Notes under the pieces: model-generated
What the model saw: only the letters and a program-made list of their open reading frames with translations
What the model was told of the DNA's origin: nothing
Database searches by the model: none
Shown: positions 52,767 through 62,077 of the stretch, piece after piece
How the letters are laid out: the number at the start of each line of letters is the position of its first letter
Numbering within the stretch: the first letter of the stretch is position 1
Translations under genes and position numbers: made by a program
Assembly (NCBI RefSeq): GCF_003336665.1
Contig: NZ_QPIJ01000001.1
Span: 124,001 to 188,000, forward strand
DNA from: Vreelandella rituensis
GTDB taxonomy: Bacteria; Pseudomonadota; Gammaproteobacteria; Pseudomonadales; Halomonadaceae
Direction of reading: 5' to 3'
DNA length: 64,000 bases

Positions 52767-52982
52767 GTGTTCACTGTCCAATTCAAACTGTGCTTTCGAG
52801 ATTCCGAGTGGAAAGTCCTTTCCGAGCACCCTTCTTTCGCCTACGCCAGGACGGTCGCAGAGCATCGCTGGCGTAATGTCGCTGCGGTCAAGGTGTGCGA
52901 TTCAGACGGCGTAGCAGTCTGGCCCTCGCCTACCTTCAACACAGATGCCGGGTCGCTTTCAGCGACATTATCCCGGCATTGA
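52767..52982 (+). CDS. small unknown protein
   Basis: A 71-residue protein with GTG start behind AGGAG. It has a short beta-rich N-terminus (FTVQFKLCF) and lies 52 bp before the helicase gene. Function unknown. Confidence 0.5.
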   Translation: MFTVQFKLCFRDSEWKVLSEHPSFAYARTVAEHRWRNVAAVKVCDSDGVAVWPSPTFNTDAGSLSATLSRH

Positions 52983-53034
52983 AGCCACGCTATCTCCCTT
53001 TCCCTGATCCATTTTCTCACCGGAGACCTACCCG

Positions 53035-54636
53035 ATGAAGCCCACCCCTGAGCAGCAGAAAGTCATCGATCTGGGGTCTCAAGGGAAAAGCTTGAAAGTG
53101 GAGGCCTATGCTGGCTGTGGCAAGACTGCGACTCTTGTGAATACAGCCCGAGCAATCAAGGGTAAGGGACTCTATCTCGCCTTCAACCGAGCTAACGCAC
53201 TCGAAGCGAAGAAAAAATTCAAAGGCTTTGCTGACGCGGCGACCATTCACTCTTTGGCCTACCAAGCCGTGGGCGTAAATTTTGGCGATCGGGTTGAAGG
53301 CGAATTAGCGGGCAAGCTCTCTGCATACCGCCTGGTACAGTTTTTCAATTACGCAGCGCTTGGGCCTATTACTCCCCTGGGGCGAGCTACCCTGATTCGG
53401 GAAACTCTCTCAAACTGGATGAATTCCGCCGCAGAGCTGCCGGAAACCCAGCACGTTCCCATGGAGCAAGCCCAGCTTGCCGCCCAGGCGGCGAATCAGA
53501 ACCTCTCGCGTCCTGCAATGTTGGCCGAAGTGATAGCCAAGGACACACGCAAGCTGTGGGAAGAGATAATAACCGGCGGCAGTCTTCCCCTTCCGCACGA
53601 TGGGTACCTAAAAATTTTTGCGCTGCAAAAACCGGTATTCCCCTGTGACTACATCCTTTTCGATGAGGCACAGGACGGAAACGAGATGATGATGGAGCTG
53701 ATCCGAAGCCAGCCCTGCCAGCAGATATACGTAGGCGATGGATTTCAGTCGATCTATAGTTTTCGGGGCGCGGTAAACATCCTTGCACAGATTACCGACC
53801 TTCCCACTTGCCACTTGTCCCAAAGCTTTCGCTTCGGTACCGAGATCGCGGATCGAGCCAACGTGGTGCTCGAGTGTCTGGGTGCAAAGGTGCCATTGAA
53901 GGGCTTTGATACTGATCGCACAGAGCTGGGTCAGCGCTCCGCCATGCTGTTTCGCAGCAATACCACGATATTCTCCGAGCTTCTGGTGCAGGTGCTCAAG
54001 AACAAGCGCAAGGTGGCCGTGGTCGGCGGTACGAAAGATATGGCCCAGGTTCTCAGAGCCGTTGAGTCACTCAAGGCCGGAGAGGAAACGCCCCACCCCG
54101 ACTTCGTTGGCTTTAGCCGCTGGGAGCAATATATCGAGGCTGCCGAGATCCCCGGCGCTCCTGCCGACATGGTGCGCCTGGTCAAGGTATGCAAATCCAA
54201 TCCGGTCAAGGCACTCCGCTACGCCCTGCAGCTTTCGGATCGGGTCAAAGAGCATGAGGCGGATATCGTGGTATCCACCGCGCACAAGTCCAAAGGGCGC
54301 GAGTGGCCCTACGTAAGGCTTGGGAACGACCTTTACCGGCCGGACAATAGCCCCGAAGCCGAGGAACCCTTTCAGGAAGAGGAAGCCCGCTTGGATTATG
54401 TGGCCCTCACCCGTGGGCAAGTGGGCATGGAGGGTGGCGAGGAAATGATGGCGGCGTTTCTTGAGCGTCAAGCCATGCTGCGCGAAGGTCAGTTGAAGGA
54501 TGGCGTCGATCTGGATATCAATACGCTGATTCGTGACCTGAAATCGCTCCCCCCCAAGGCGCGTATGGAGCGGCTTACCGGCCTGCCTTCTGATATCCAA
54601 GGGAAACTGATGGCACGACTGCAGCAAGGTGCCTGA
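53035..54636 (+). CDS. SF1 (UvrD/Rep-like) DNA helicase
   Basis: ATP-driven helicase of 533 residues, shorter than UvrD. Motifs in order: Q-like TPEQQKVIDL (about 4-13), Walker A AGCGKT (about 27-32), motif Ia-like YLAFNRANA, Walker B DEAQDGNEMM (about 212-221), motif III-like GDGFQSIYSFRGA (about 237-249), QSFRFG motif IV-like, STAHKSKGREWPYV (motif V) and DYVALTRGQ (motif VI). It follows its own promoter region with an ATG behind a weak site. Roles in repair, replication restart or defence are all possible; the neighbourhood does not decide. Confidence 0.85.
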   Translation: MKPTPEQQKVIDLGSQGKSLKVEAYAGCGKTATLVNTARAIKGKGLYLAFNRANALEAKKKFKGFADAATIHSLAYQAVGVNFGDRVEGELAGKLSAYRLVQFFNYAALGPITPLGRATLIRETLSNWMNSAAELPETQHVPMEQAQLAAQAANQNLSRPAMLAEVIAKDTRKLWEEIITGGSLPLPHDGYLKIFALQKPVFPCDYILFDEAQDGNEMMMELIRSQPCQQIYVGDGFQSIYSFRGAVNILAQITDLPTCHLSQSFRFGTEIADRANVVLECLGAKVPLKGFDTDRTELGQRSAMLFRSNTTIFSELLVQVLKNKRKVAVVGGTKDMAQVLRAVESLKAGEETPHPDFVGFSRWEQYIEAAEIPGAPADMVRLVKVCKSNPVKALRYALQLSDRVKEHEADIVVSTAHKSKGREWPYVRLGNDLYRPDNSPEAEEPFQEEEARLDYVALTRGQVGMEGGEEMMAAFLERQAMLREGQLKDGVDLDINTLIRDLKSLPPKARMERLTGLPSDIQGKLMARLQQGA

Positions 54637-54834
54637 GTGGAAAGGCATTAAGGTTTGACTTGCCGGCCTCTTAGCCAATAGTTGACATTCTCCCCACCCT
54701 TCAGCGCTACGCGACTCTGGAAGAGGTATTACGCGCTTTTAGATAATCCCCTTCCTGATTAGAAAAGCGGCCAGCGCCACAGACAGCGCCAGCCTACTGA
54801 GGCTAGATCCTCCCCTGTGAGCTTGCCAGTCAGT

Positions 54835-55902
54835 TCATCCGCGGACCCGAACCATGGAGGCGCGAAACAGTTTGCCGTCGTGCCGGTATCCGGTCTGCAG
54901 GACATTGGTGACGGTATTCTTGGGCAGGTCGCTTTCCGTGTCCACGGCAATGGCTTCGTGAACATTTGGATCGAACGGCTTGCCCAAGGCCGGAATGACC
55001 TCGATGCCATGCTGGGCTAGGGTGTTGCGCTGCATTTCGAGGATCAACGCCACGCCCTTGCGGTGGGCTTCATCCGCCGGTGAGGCCATGGCCTCAAGGG
55101 CTTTCTCCAGGCTGTCTATGGATGGAATGATGGCCTTCGCCAGTGAGGATATGGCCGCCATCTTCCCTTTCTCGAATTCCTCGCGAGTGTCACGTTCCGC
55201 CTGGTTTTTTTGTGTCCTGAATCCGGCAATGCGTTTTTCCAGATTATGGATGCGATCAATCGCCATTTTTTCCAGGCCATCCCGATCTTGTTCAGTGCAA
55301 ACATCCACCAGATAGATCATATCACCGCGCTCGGCACTCCCCCTTTCGTACCCGCCGCCACCCTTGCCAATGAGGGCCATGTGAGACTGACACCAGCGCA
55401 CGTTTTCCTCGCGGGTGACTCGACCATCCGGCCACTTTGTTGAAACGCTCTTTTTGTCCGATGGTGATATGTCTTTCCTGAAAGCGCCCCCGTCAAGACG
55501 CGGAAAGTAGATCTTGCAGCCAAACATTGCCTGGAGCGGCGTAATGTCTACATGACAATAGATATCCTTCCCTACGACATGGAATTCACGGTCATCCTGG
55601 ACCTTTATATTGACGATAATATCGTCCCTTTCACCAATCTCGAACTCATGCCCTACATTTGAAACCGTGCAGATGCGATCTACGCAGGAAATATCGTTGG
55701 GGGAGAATGTAAGGTTGAGCTCATGATCTTCAAGGGTCTCGCCCAGACAATGACAACGGTAACAGGGTTCGCTTGCAGTGCCACCCGTGCCCTTGCATTC
55801 TTTGCATTTGGATAGCCGCCGGTAGCGGACACTTATCTTTTTCCTGTAAATCAATTGCGCTATTGACGGTCTGACTGTCACCTGCAGCTTTGGTCTTTGC
55901 AT
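54835..55902 (-). CDS. fusion of DnaJ C-terminal domains with GrpE
   Basis: A 355-residue co-chaperone fusion. Residues about 25-60 carry a DnaJ-type zinc module, CKECKGTG and CYRCHCLG (one Cys-Cys-repeat pair rather than two). About 60-200 fit the DnaJ substrate-binding domain: DDIIVNIKV, FHVVGKDIYCHVDITPLQAMFG. After a coiled coil (about 205-245) follows the GrpE head (about 250-355): ALILEMQRNTLAQHGIEV, GKPFDPNVHEA and VLQTGYRHDGKLFRASMV. No J domain is present. GrpE is the nucleotide exchange factor of DnaK, so this protein could deliver substrate and reset DnaK in one molecule. ATG 55902 follows AAGGG. Confidence 0.85.
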   Translation of the reverse strand: MQRPKLQVTVRPSIAQLIYRKKISVRYRRLSKCKECKGTGGTASEPCYRCHCLGETLEDHELNLTFSPNDISCVDRICTVSNVGHEFEIGERDDIIVNIKVQDDREFHVVGKDIYCHVDITPLQAMFGCKIYFPRLDGGAFRKDISPSDKKSVSTKWPDGRVTREENVRWCQSHMALIGKGGGGYERGSAERGDMIYLVDVCTEQDRDGLEKMAIDRIHNLEKRIAGFRTQKNQAERDTREEFEKGKMAAISSLAKAIIPSIDSLEKALEAMASPADEAHRKGVALILEMQRNTLAQHGIEVIPALGKPFDPNVHEAIAVDTESDLPKNTVTNVLQTGYRHDGKLFRASMVRVRG

Positions 55903-56066
55903 AAAATGGCCCTTGAACGACTGATGATGCAATCCATGTGATCATGATTCGGTAATTTGCGGGTTGCCCGACCTTGTTTCCAGTGCCCTCTGCTTAAAGA
56001 TTGACGCGAAACAGGATTTCGAGACGAAACAAGCTGGCGCCTTGCAGCGCCAGCCTCTCTGCCCTG

Positions 56067-58412
56067 TCAGGTGCCGTTGGCAAGCGCCAGGTGGGCGCCG
56101 GCATGCCCGATCACGACCTGCTGTGTGGCGTCGTCCCAGGCGAAGTACAGGCGGTGGCGATAATCGATGCGCAGGTGCCAGTGCATGGTCCAGGTGGTGC
56201 TTTGACCATCGGCGCCCTGCTCCACGAAATCGCGCTCCTGGGCCAGGCGCTCGTGATTGCGCACGTTGTCCGACTCGTTCAGCGACAGCACGCCTGGCAG
56301 GCAGTCGTTCATCTCATAGGCCGGGCGCCCGGCCATGAGGATGTCGCGGCCATCGGTTGCCAGCGCCACGAGCTTTTGCAGCAAGGTGGTGGCGCTCAAC
56401 TGGCTGGCGGAATGCGTGGCGGACTCCATGGCTGTGTCAAGCACCCGGATGCGTTCGGGAAAGCTCGCTTGCACCAGGGCAAGCGCCTGTGGCGCGGTGC
56501 CTTGCATGGAAAATTCTTTTAAGGCTTCGTGAACGCTGGTATCCGCTCTGCCGGGGAAGGTTTCCTGATTCGCGTTATCCAGGTGCTGGCGCAGGGACCA
56601 GTTTGCCGCCTTGAGATCACGCAGGCAGTCTTCCTGCTGGTGCAGCTGTTCCCGCAACTCTTCTATCTGCGAGTCCTGGCCTTCTGATTCGCCGTGCTTA
56701 CTTGCTTCTGCATGCTCTGTGGCGATGGAGGGTTCACTGTCGATCGTGATCATTCCCGTAAAGCTTTGGGCTTTTTCGGTAGATATCCCGAGTGATTCCC
56801 AGGGAAGCTTGTCACTTTTGGCGAGTATTTTATCTACCTTGCCCTTGATCGACTCTTTCCAGGCTTCGTATTGATTGGCCTGCGCCTGTAGGGCGGCCAT
56901 ACGCTCAGCAATAGGCTTATCCTGCTGCTGGCCCAGCTTGTCGAGCTGGCTTTCCCAGTGAGTTAGTTGTTCGACAAGACGGCTGTCTAACGACTCGACC
57001 TCCAAAAACCATGGAACCAGATCATCTGGCAGGAGTGATGGATCATGCATCTCATTTAGCTGTTCGACGGCTTCAGCGTCCGAGGGCGCTTGGGTAGGCG
57101 TGGGGGCGTCAATGCGGCTAATGATGACACCGCGGCATTCGCCAGCCTCCTGGATAAGCTTGTCGAGGAAGTCCGCGCGAGCGCCTAGCCGTTCGATATC
57201 CGACGCCAGTTGATCGTTTGAACTCCCGGCCTGTATCCGGATTAGTGTTCCCGCCAGTTGGCGAACCACGTTATCCGTTGGCACAGCATTGCTTCCGATG
57301 CTGGCGCTGGAGCCGCCCCGAAAGAGTATGTTATCGAGTAGATAGCGCTGAGAGTTAAACCAGAATTCGCGGCTTTCATCTTCAATCTCAGACCATTGCT
57401 CCAGCGCGTAATTCAGACCCGTACCGGCATCTTTCCAGCAGCCCAGTAGCGTCGCGGTATTGGCCAGCCAGTTCCCCAGGCGCTGAATGTGATGCAAGTT
57501 TTTGAATGCAGACGTAGTGACCCGCGGCATGTTTCCGGCACACTTCTGTAGCGTGCTGTCGCCGTGACAGCTGAAGGCAGTGTGCACCATCATGTCGTGG
57601 GCGCCGGGCCAGAGCATGCGAAGGTCGCTGAGAAACCGCACTGTCTTGTAAAGGCTCGCAATGGCCCACCATGCATTGAAGGTTGCCCATGTCAGCGCAT
57701 CGGGCGTTTCGTTTTGCTCCGGCGTGAGCGATTTAAGGCTATCGAGTACCGGGAACAGCAAGCTTAGGTATTGCTGATGCTTTTTGATCCGCCGTAAGTC
57801 CTGGCCTTCGATGAGTGCAGAGGCAGGGACTGACAAGAAGTCCTCGGATTCAAATTCGACACCGGCCTGCTGCATCCAGTGATTGAGGATATCGTGCTCG
57901 ATTACCGGGGCGTTCTTTCCGGCGAGGTAGTGTTCCAGCAGGAATAGGCGATGCGATGGCCTTGCCAGGTAGCTGAGCAGCAAGAGCAAGTCTTGATCAA
58001 TGAGGAAAGTGCCGCACCCGCGCAAGGATTTACGCAGCCGTTTGATGCTGCTGCGGGGCAAACTAGCGATTTCTTTAAAATAGGTATCGGGACTCTTTCC
58101 CGTCAGCGTGGCGAATGACAAAGGATGCCTGGGGTCTTTCGCCCTTTTATCCAGGGCGACCTGAAATGGGGCAAAGGGTAAAAGCGTCGTAAAAGTGCCG
58201 GTATCGGGCTCCTTTTCTCCCCCATATAACACTAGCCGCATGGCTTCGCTCATGGGTTCCTTCGACCCTTCCCCGCTCATGATGCTCGAATCATCAATAA
58301 GGCTCTGGAAGTATTGCTTTTGCTCAAGGCCGACCGCAGCTTCAGGCTTTTTCATCATCACGCCAATTTGGGAGGGATCCTTCAGCGCGTCGGCAAACAA
58401 TTGGTAAGTCAT
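56067..58412 (-). CDS. large unknown coiled-coil protein downstream of the CRISPR array
   Basis: A 781-residue protein. Residues 1 to about 400 are helical; several Cys and Trp residues occur at 220-330. Two coiled-coil stretches lie at about 440-530 and 575-615. The last 45 residues (HLRIDYRHRLYFAWDD, VVIGHAGAHL) form a beta-strand pair ending in a short Gly/His motif seen at the ends of some toxin- and mobile-element-encoded proteins. It lies on the same strand as the cas genes, beyond the array. A link to CRISPR or another defence function is not shown. Family unknown. Confidence 0.7.
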   Translation of the reverse strand: MTYQLFADALKDPSQIGVMMKKPEAAVGLEQKQYFQSLIDDSSIMSGEGSKEPMSEAMRLVLYGGEKEPDTGTFTTLLPFAPFQVALDKRAKDPRHPLSFATLTGKSPDTYFKEIASLPRSSIKRLRKSLRGCGTFLIDQDLLLLLSYLARPSHRLFLLEHYLAGKNAPVIEHDILNHWMQQAGVEFESEDFLSVPASALIEGQDLRRIKKHQQYLSLLFPVLDSLKSLTPEQNETPDALTWATFNAWWAIASLYKTVRFLSDLRMLWPGAHDMMVHTAFSCHGDSTLQKCAGNMPRVTTSAFKNLHHIQRLGNWLANTATLLGCWKDAGTGLNYALEQWSEIEDESREFWFNSQRYLLDNILFRGGSSASIGSNAVPTDNVVRQLAGTLIRIQAGSSNDQLASDIERLGARADFLDKLIQEAGECRGVIISRIDAPTPTQAPSDAEAVEQLNEMHDPSLLPDDLVPWFLEVESLDSRLVEQLTHWESQLDKLGQQQDKPIAERMAALQAQANQYEAWKESIKGKVDKILAKSDKLPWESLGISTEKAQSFTGMITIDSEPSIATEHAEASKHGESEGQDSQIEELREQLHQQEDCLRDLKAANWSLRQHLDNANQETFPGRADTSVHEALKEFSMQGTAPQALALVQASFPERIRVLDTAMESATHSASQLSATTLLQKLVALATDGRDILMAGRPAYEMNDCLPGVLSLNESDNVRNHERLAQERDFVEQGADGQSTTWTMHWHLRIDYRHRLYFAWDDATQQVVIGHAGAHLALANGT

Positions 58413-58599
58413 GTAAGCATTCCATGGTAATAATCCGATGCTTACATCATAACACTTACGTTTGCACCTTTTGGGGTAAGGAACACTTACCGGTGCTCGG
58501 CTTTGTCGTGGTTTGCTTCACTGCTCGAGTCCCGTGGAGAAGGTGAAAATTGCATCTGCGGTATATCGGGATGCACGCAGTGGAGGCTGTTACAAGGAA

Positions 58600-58642
58600 G
58601 CCGCCCAGGCTATACCCAATGATGGGTACAATCTGGGGCGGC
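58600..58642. other. stable hairpin at the distal end of the CRISPR array
   Basis: GCCGCCCAG pairs with CTGGGGCGGC, enclosing a second stem TACCCA/TGGGTA. It lies 50 bases beyond the last degenerate repeat and could end the precursor crRNA. Confidence 0.5.
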
Positions 58643-58692
58643 CTTGTCACATGCCGCTTGTTCAGCGGTAGCTTCACAAAGCAAAAAAGACA

Positions 58693-58957
58693 CTTTTGAG
58701 CCGCTTGCGCAGCGGAGATTGGATCTAATCTGGCTCTATTGGATCGACAATGCATACTAGCCGCTTGTACAGCGGTTCCTGGTCCAAGCCTTCTTCGGGA
58801 TGCTGGCGATATTACTATCCGCTTGCACAGCGGTTCACTTTTAGGTTGGGCATTTGTCGCACTATTAATACTTACTAGCCGCTTGCACAGCGGTTCACGG
58901 GGGGGTAGAGGATTTCGCGACTGTCCCTACTTATTAGCCGCTTGCACAGCGGTTCAC
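58693..58957 (-). CRISPR. short type IV-A CRISPR array
   Basis: Five 28-bp repeats at 58930-58957, 58871-58898, 58811-58838, 58753-58780 and 58693-58720, with spacers of 31, 32, 30 and 32 bp. On the minus strand the repeat begins GTGAACCGCTGTGC and has stem CCGCT/AGCGG with loop GTGCA, like I-F/IV-A repeats cut by Cas6. Repeats decay with distance from csf3: the first two are nearly identical, the fifth is badly degenerate. A sixth remnant may exist at about 58645-58672 (20-bp gap). Transcription is leftward, with csf3. Confidence 0.93.
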
Positions 58958-59084
58958 TAGGGAAACAAATGGCTAAAGCATTGAATAAAGGTCTTTTATA
59001 CGCAGCGCCCGGAAATATTCCTTTTACACGGAGGTCGATAAGCACCTGTTTTTAAAGAGCGAATGATTCAGATTTGAAAAAGGG
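58958..59084 (-). promoter_or_regulatory. CRISPR leader
   Basis: AT-rich 127-bp stretch between the csf3 stop and the first, best-conserved repeat. It is the expected leader position for a leftward array. Confidence 0.7.
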
Positions 59085-59783
59085 TTATCCAGCGATCCGG
59101 CGCGGCATCACGCATGCCTCCCAATCGGTTGCCCAGTAAGGAAACCGGCAAGGACTCAGCCCATGGGTCACCTGCTCCACCGGCGTTGCGGAGATTGACT
59201 CCCAGAGAGCCACCGGCAAGGGTCGTGCCGGTGTTCCGTCAGCGGCGATCCAGGAGCGGTCATCCGCGATCTCACGAATCGAGCGACCGGCAATCTGCCC
59301 CTGCCCTTGATTGGCATGCTTGCCCAGGCCTATCACAAGCTCAAGCAAGTGCAGGATGTCGGCAGGTTTGCCCACCCCGTAGCAGGTGGCCGTGGGCGCC
59401 ATCACCGTCACGTACTTGGAGAGCTTGTTGGCATAGTCGCCGCGTTTTTTGTCCAGTGGCGTGTAGGGCCTTGTCGACACCTTCCCCTTGGCCGTGCGCT
59501 TCGGTCCGATATTTCGGATGTCCAGATCGTCAGCGCTTCTCATGCTGCGTACCTTGATCCTGTCGAGGTAATGAACCTCCGGGCCAAGGAAGATCGAAGA
59601 CGCCCGAAAGATACCGGAGTCGGGATCACGCTCCAGGGGAATATGTGGCACCAAGTCGTCGCCGCGAAGCCCGGTCATGACCTCGGCGGCAAACGACAAA
59701 AGCCCATCCAGGGTGGTATGAAACGGCAGGATCACCGGGGATACCAAATCCAGCTTCAATTCGAACGGTACGGATTCAGACAT
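59085..59783 (-). CDS. csf3: Csf3 (Cas5-like) protein of type IV-A CRISPR
   Basis: Cas5-type subunit that caps the 5' handle of the crRNA in the type IV complex. ATG 59783 (232 residues) is preferred: GGAGGAT lies seven bases before it and it overlaps the csf4 stop as TGATG. A Gly-rich loop, GLGKHANQGQGQIAG (about 165-180), is the expected RAMP loop. It is last gene of the cas operon, next to the leader. Confidence 0.8.
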   Translation of the reverse strand: MSESVPFELKLDLVSPVILPFHTTLDGLLSFAAEVMTGLRGDDLVPHIPLERDPDSGIFRASSIFLGPEVHYLDRIKVRSMRSADDLDIRNIGPKRTAKGKVSTRPYTPLDKKRGDYANKLSKYVTVMAPTATCYGVGKPADILHLLELVIGLGKHANQGQGQIAGRSIREIADDRSWIAADGTPARPLPVALWESISATPVEQVTHGLSPCRFPYWATDWEACVMPRRIAG

Positions 59784-62077
59784 CAGATATCCTCCGGGGT
59801 GTAGCAACCCAAGCCGTCCAGAAAAAGCTGGGCCTGCTCGAATGACTCAGAACGAAACCGCTGGGGGATACAGGCCAGCAATGAGCGTGGCGCTGATGTT
59901 AAGCGCTTACCGGCGCGCTTTTCCAGTTCTGGGTCAAAGCTTCCGGCCCAGGCTTGGGGAAGCGGAAAGCGCGGGTCAGCAATCCACACACAGCAGGCGT
60001 CGCTTCTGGCGCGGATACCCCGTCCAAGGCCTTGGGCAAGCACCTGGCGCACCTGCTCCTGATCGTGCTGCTGCAGAATGCGCGTCACGCTTTCGTGGCT
60101 GTAGCCGATGCTGCGCAGATGAAGGCGTAGCCGCATTTGTTCATCACGCTCCGGGGGCGGAAAGGGAATCCGGTGGATGAAGACGTTGGGGACCAGCCCC
60201 GGCAGGTCGACGCCCTCCCATCCACTGGGGGTAATCAGTACCGCGCCGGGCGTCTCTCGATAGCTCTGAAGGACGGAGCGAAGCGCCGCCCCCCGCTGGT
60301 GCTCGATCACGGTCATGTCCGGAGCAAGCTTCCTCACCTGCTCGGCGAGGGCCTGGGTGTCGCGCCAGCTAAGGGTCAGCGCAAGCACACGGTCCAGCGA
60401 GCCTTGCTGGGCCTCGATGAGCATGGCGGCACTGTACGCCAACCAGGCGGGGTCGGTCACCACCGCGACATCGCCTTGCTTGTTAAGCTGCTTGCGGGTC
60501 GGTGAATGCACCGCGGGATCGGCCAGCACGAACCGCATCTCGCCAAAGTCGGTGGGTTCGTGGCGAACCATCAGCTCGACCTGGACGTTATGCACCGGTT
60601 TGCCCGTGGTCTTCGACGGGTGGCGGTTGATCCCCAGCTGGCGCGAAAAGCCATCAAACGCCTTGGGAATGGCTTCGCCCGGGACGCTCAGGGTTGCCGA
60701 GGTAAACACCACCGCATTGAGAACAGGCCTGGGCGGCAGGGTGTCCGGGCTATCCGTATCGTTGTCTTGCGATAGCGGCGCCCATAGCCTTGACAGGGTG
60801 CGACCGGCATCGGGAGCGCCGACCGACAGGCTGGGGTATTCCCTGACCGGGGACCAGCTCACAATCGGCGTGCCGCCACCCCCCGTTCCCAGCGCCGAGG
60901 CGATGCGCGACAGGTCATGACAGTGATCGAGCGCCTCGTAAAGCATGTCCTGGCTGTAGGCATTCGATAGCAGGTTGTTCCCGACCAGCTGCGCCAACTG
61001 GCGACTTGCCGTTACCGCCATCTTCGCCGCCCCCGCCAGGCGTTCGGGCAAGGAGCCAATCTGCTGAGCGGTGCTATACCGAGCCCCCTGATGCTGGTCG
61101 GTCAGAAAGGTCGAAAGGGCCGTCAGCATTTCATGCAGCGAATGCCACTCGCCCTGCTGGGTCTGGCCCAGGTCGTCGGCAATGCGCCGCGAAAGCTGAC
61201 TGAATCGGCTAACCGACAGCGAATCACTCAATACCGACTCGGCGATCCCCGGCAGTTTATGCGCTTCATCCACCACCACGCTGCGCACGGGGCGCACGCT
61301 ATCGGCGTCATCGAGAAGATTGCCCCAGCGGAAGGCATGCAGCACCAGCAGGCTATGGTTGATCACCAGCACATCCGCGATTTTTGAGGCCGCCACATCA
61401 GCATGATACGGCGCGGCCTCGTCAGCATCGGAATGCTGATCCAGGGTCACCTGACCCGGCGTCAGCCCATCCGGCAAATCCTGCCCGCCCTCCTGGAGAA
61501 AGTCATCCAGAACGCCACCGCCCGCTTCGCGCCAAGCCTTGAGGTCGAGCAGAAACTCACGAATGGCGCGCATCCTCTCCTGCTCGCCCTTTTGCCGGCC
61601 GATGCGCAGATTATGCAACAGGCTGTCGATCTTCCCCGGCGAGACATAGTTTTGCTTGCCCACCCGGCGAGCGATCGTCAGGCGCACCGCGGTCAGGTCG
61701 GCGATCCAGTCGGCCACGCATTCCGCATCCTTGCCGAGCATTTGGCGCTGCAGCTGGCGCGAGTGCGTGGAAATGGCTGCCCGTTGCCCGGTCACCGCAG
61801 CATGGGCGAACAAGGCCACCAGGTACGCCAGGGTCTTGCCCAGGCCGGTACCCGCCTCGAGCATGCCGAGGGCGGTTTTCTCGTTTGCGTGATCGTAGGC
61901 GCACAGGACCATGGCCACCCGTCGAGCGTAGTCCCACTGCTGGGGATTGGGATGATAGCCGTGGGTTTGCGCCAGGCCCTGCGGGGCCAGGATGCGATCC
62001 ACGATATCCAAGACCTTCAGCGCCAGCGGATCGTCTACCACGCTTGGGGCTTCAGGGGTTGCGGTTGGGTTACTCAT
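59783..62077 (-). CDS. csf4: CasDinG (Csf4) helicase
   Basis: DinG-family 5'-3' helicase that defines type IV-A and is needed for plasmid interference. ATG 62077 gives 764 residues and overlaps the cas6 stop by eight bases; a longer reading to 62362 only translates cas6 in another frame. Walker A EAGTGLGKT is at 74-82, DEAH at 270-273, and motif VI-like QGLGRGIRARSD lies near the C-terminus. Only one Cys (120) occurs between Walker A and DEAH, so the iron-sulphur cluster of ordinary DinG is absent, as in known CasDinG. Confidence 0.93.
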   Translation of the reverse strand: MSNPTATPEAPSVVDDPLALKVLDIVDRILAPQGLAQTHGYHPNPQQWDYARRVAMVLCAYDHANEKTALGMLEAGTGLGKTLAYLVALFAHAAVTGQRAAISTHSRQLQRQMLGKDAECVADWIADLTAVRLTIARRVGKQNYVSPGKIDSLLHNLRIGRQKGEQERMRAIREFLLDLKAWREAGGGVLDDFLQEGGQDLPDGLTPGQVTLDQHSDADEAAPYHADVAASKIADVLVINHSLLVLHAFRWGNLLDDADSVRPVRSVVVDEAHKLPGIAESVLSDSLSVSRFSQLSRRIADDLGQTQQGEWHSLHEMLTALSTFLTDQHQGARYSTAQQIGSLPERLAGAAKMAVTASRQLAQLVGNNLLSNAYSQDMLYEALDHCHDLSRIASALGTGGGGTPIVSWSPVREYPSLSVGAPDAGRTLSRLWAPLSQDNDTDSPDTLPPRPVLNAVVFTSATLSVPGEAIPKAFDGFSRQLGINRHPSKTTGKPVHNVQVELMVRHEPTDFGEMRFVLADPAVHSPTRKQLNKQGDVAVVTDPAWLAYSAAMLIEAQQGSLDRVLALTLSWRDTQALAEQVRKLAPDMTVIEHQRGAALRSVLQSYRETPGAVLITPSGWEGVDLPGLVPNVFIHRIPFPPPERDEQMRLRLHLRSIGYSHESVTRILQQHDQEQVRQVLAQGLGRGIRARSDACCVWIADPRFPLPQAWAGSFDPELEKRAGKRLTSAPRSLLACIPQRFRSESFEQAQLFLDGLGCYTPEDI

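Noticed and set aside
58645..58672. A sixth CRISPR repeat
   Set aside because: The core GCCGCTTG...CAGCGG is present, but the gap to the next repeat is only 20 bp; it may be a remnant, so it is mentioned but not counted.
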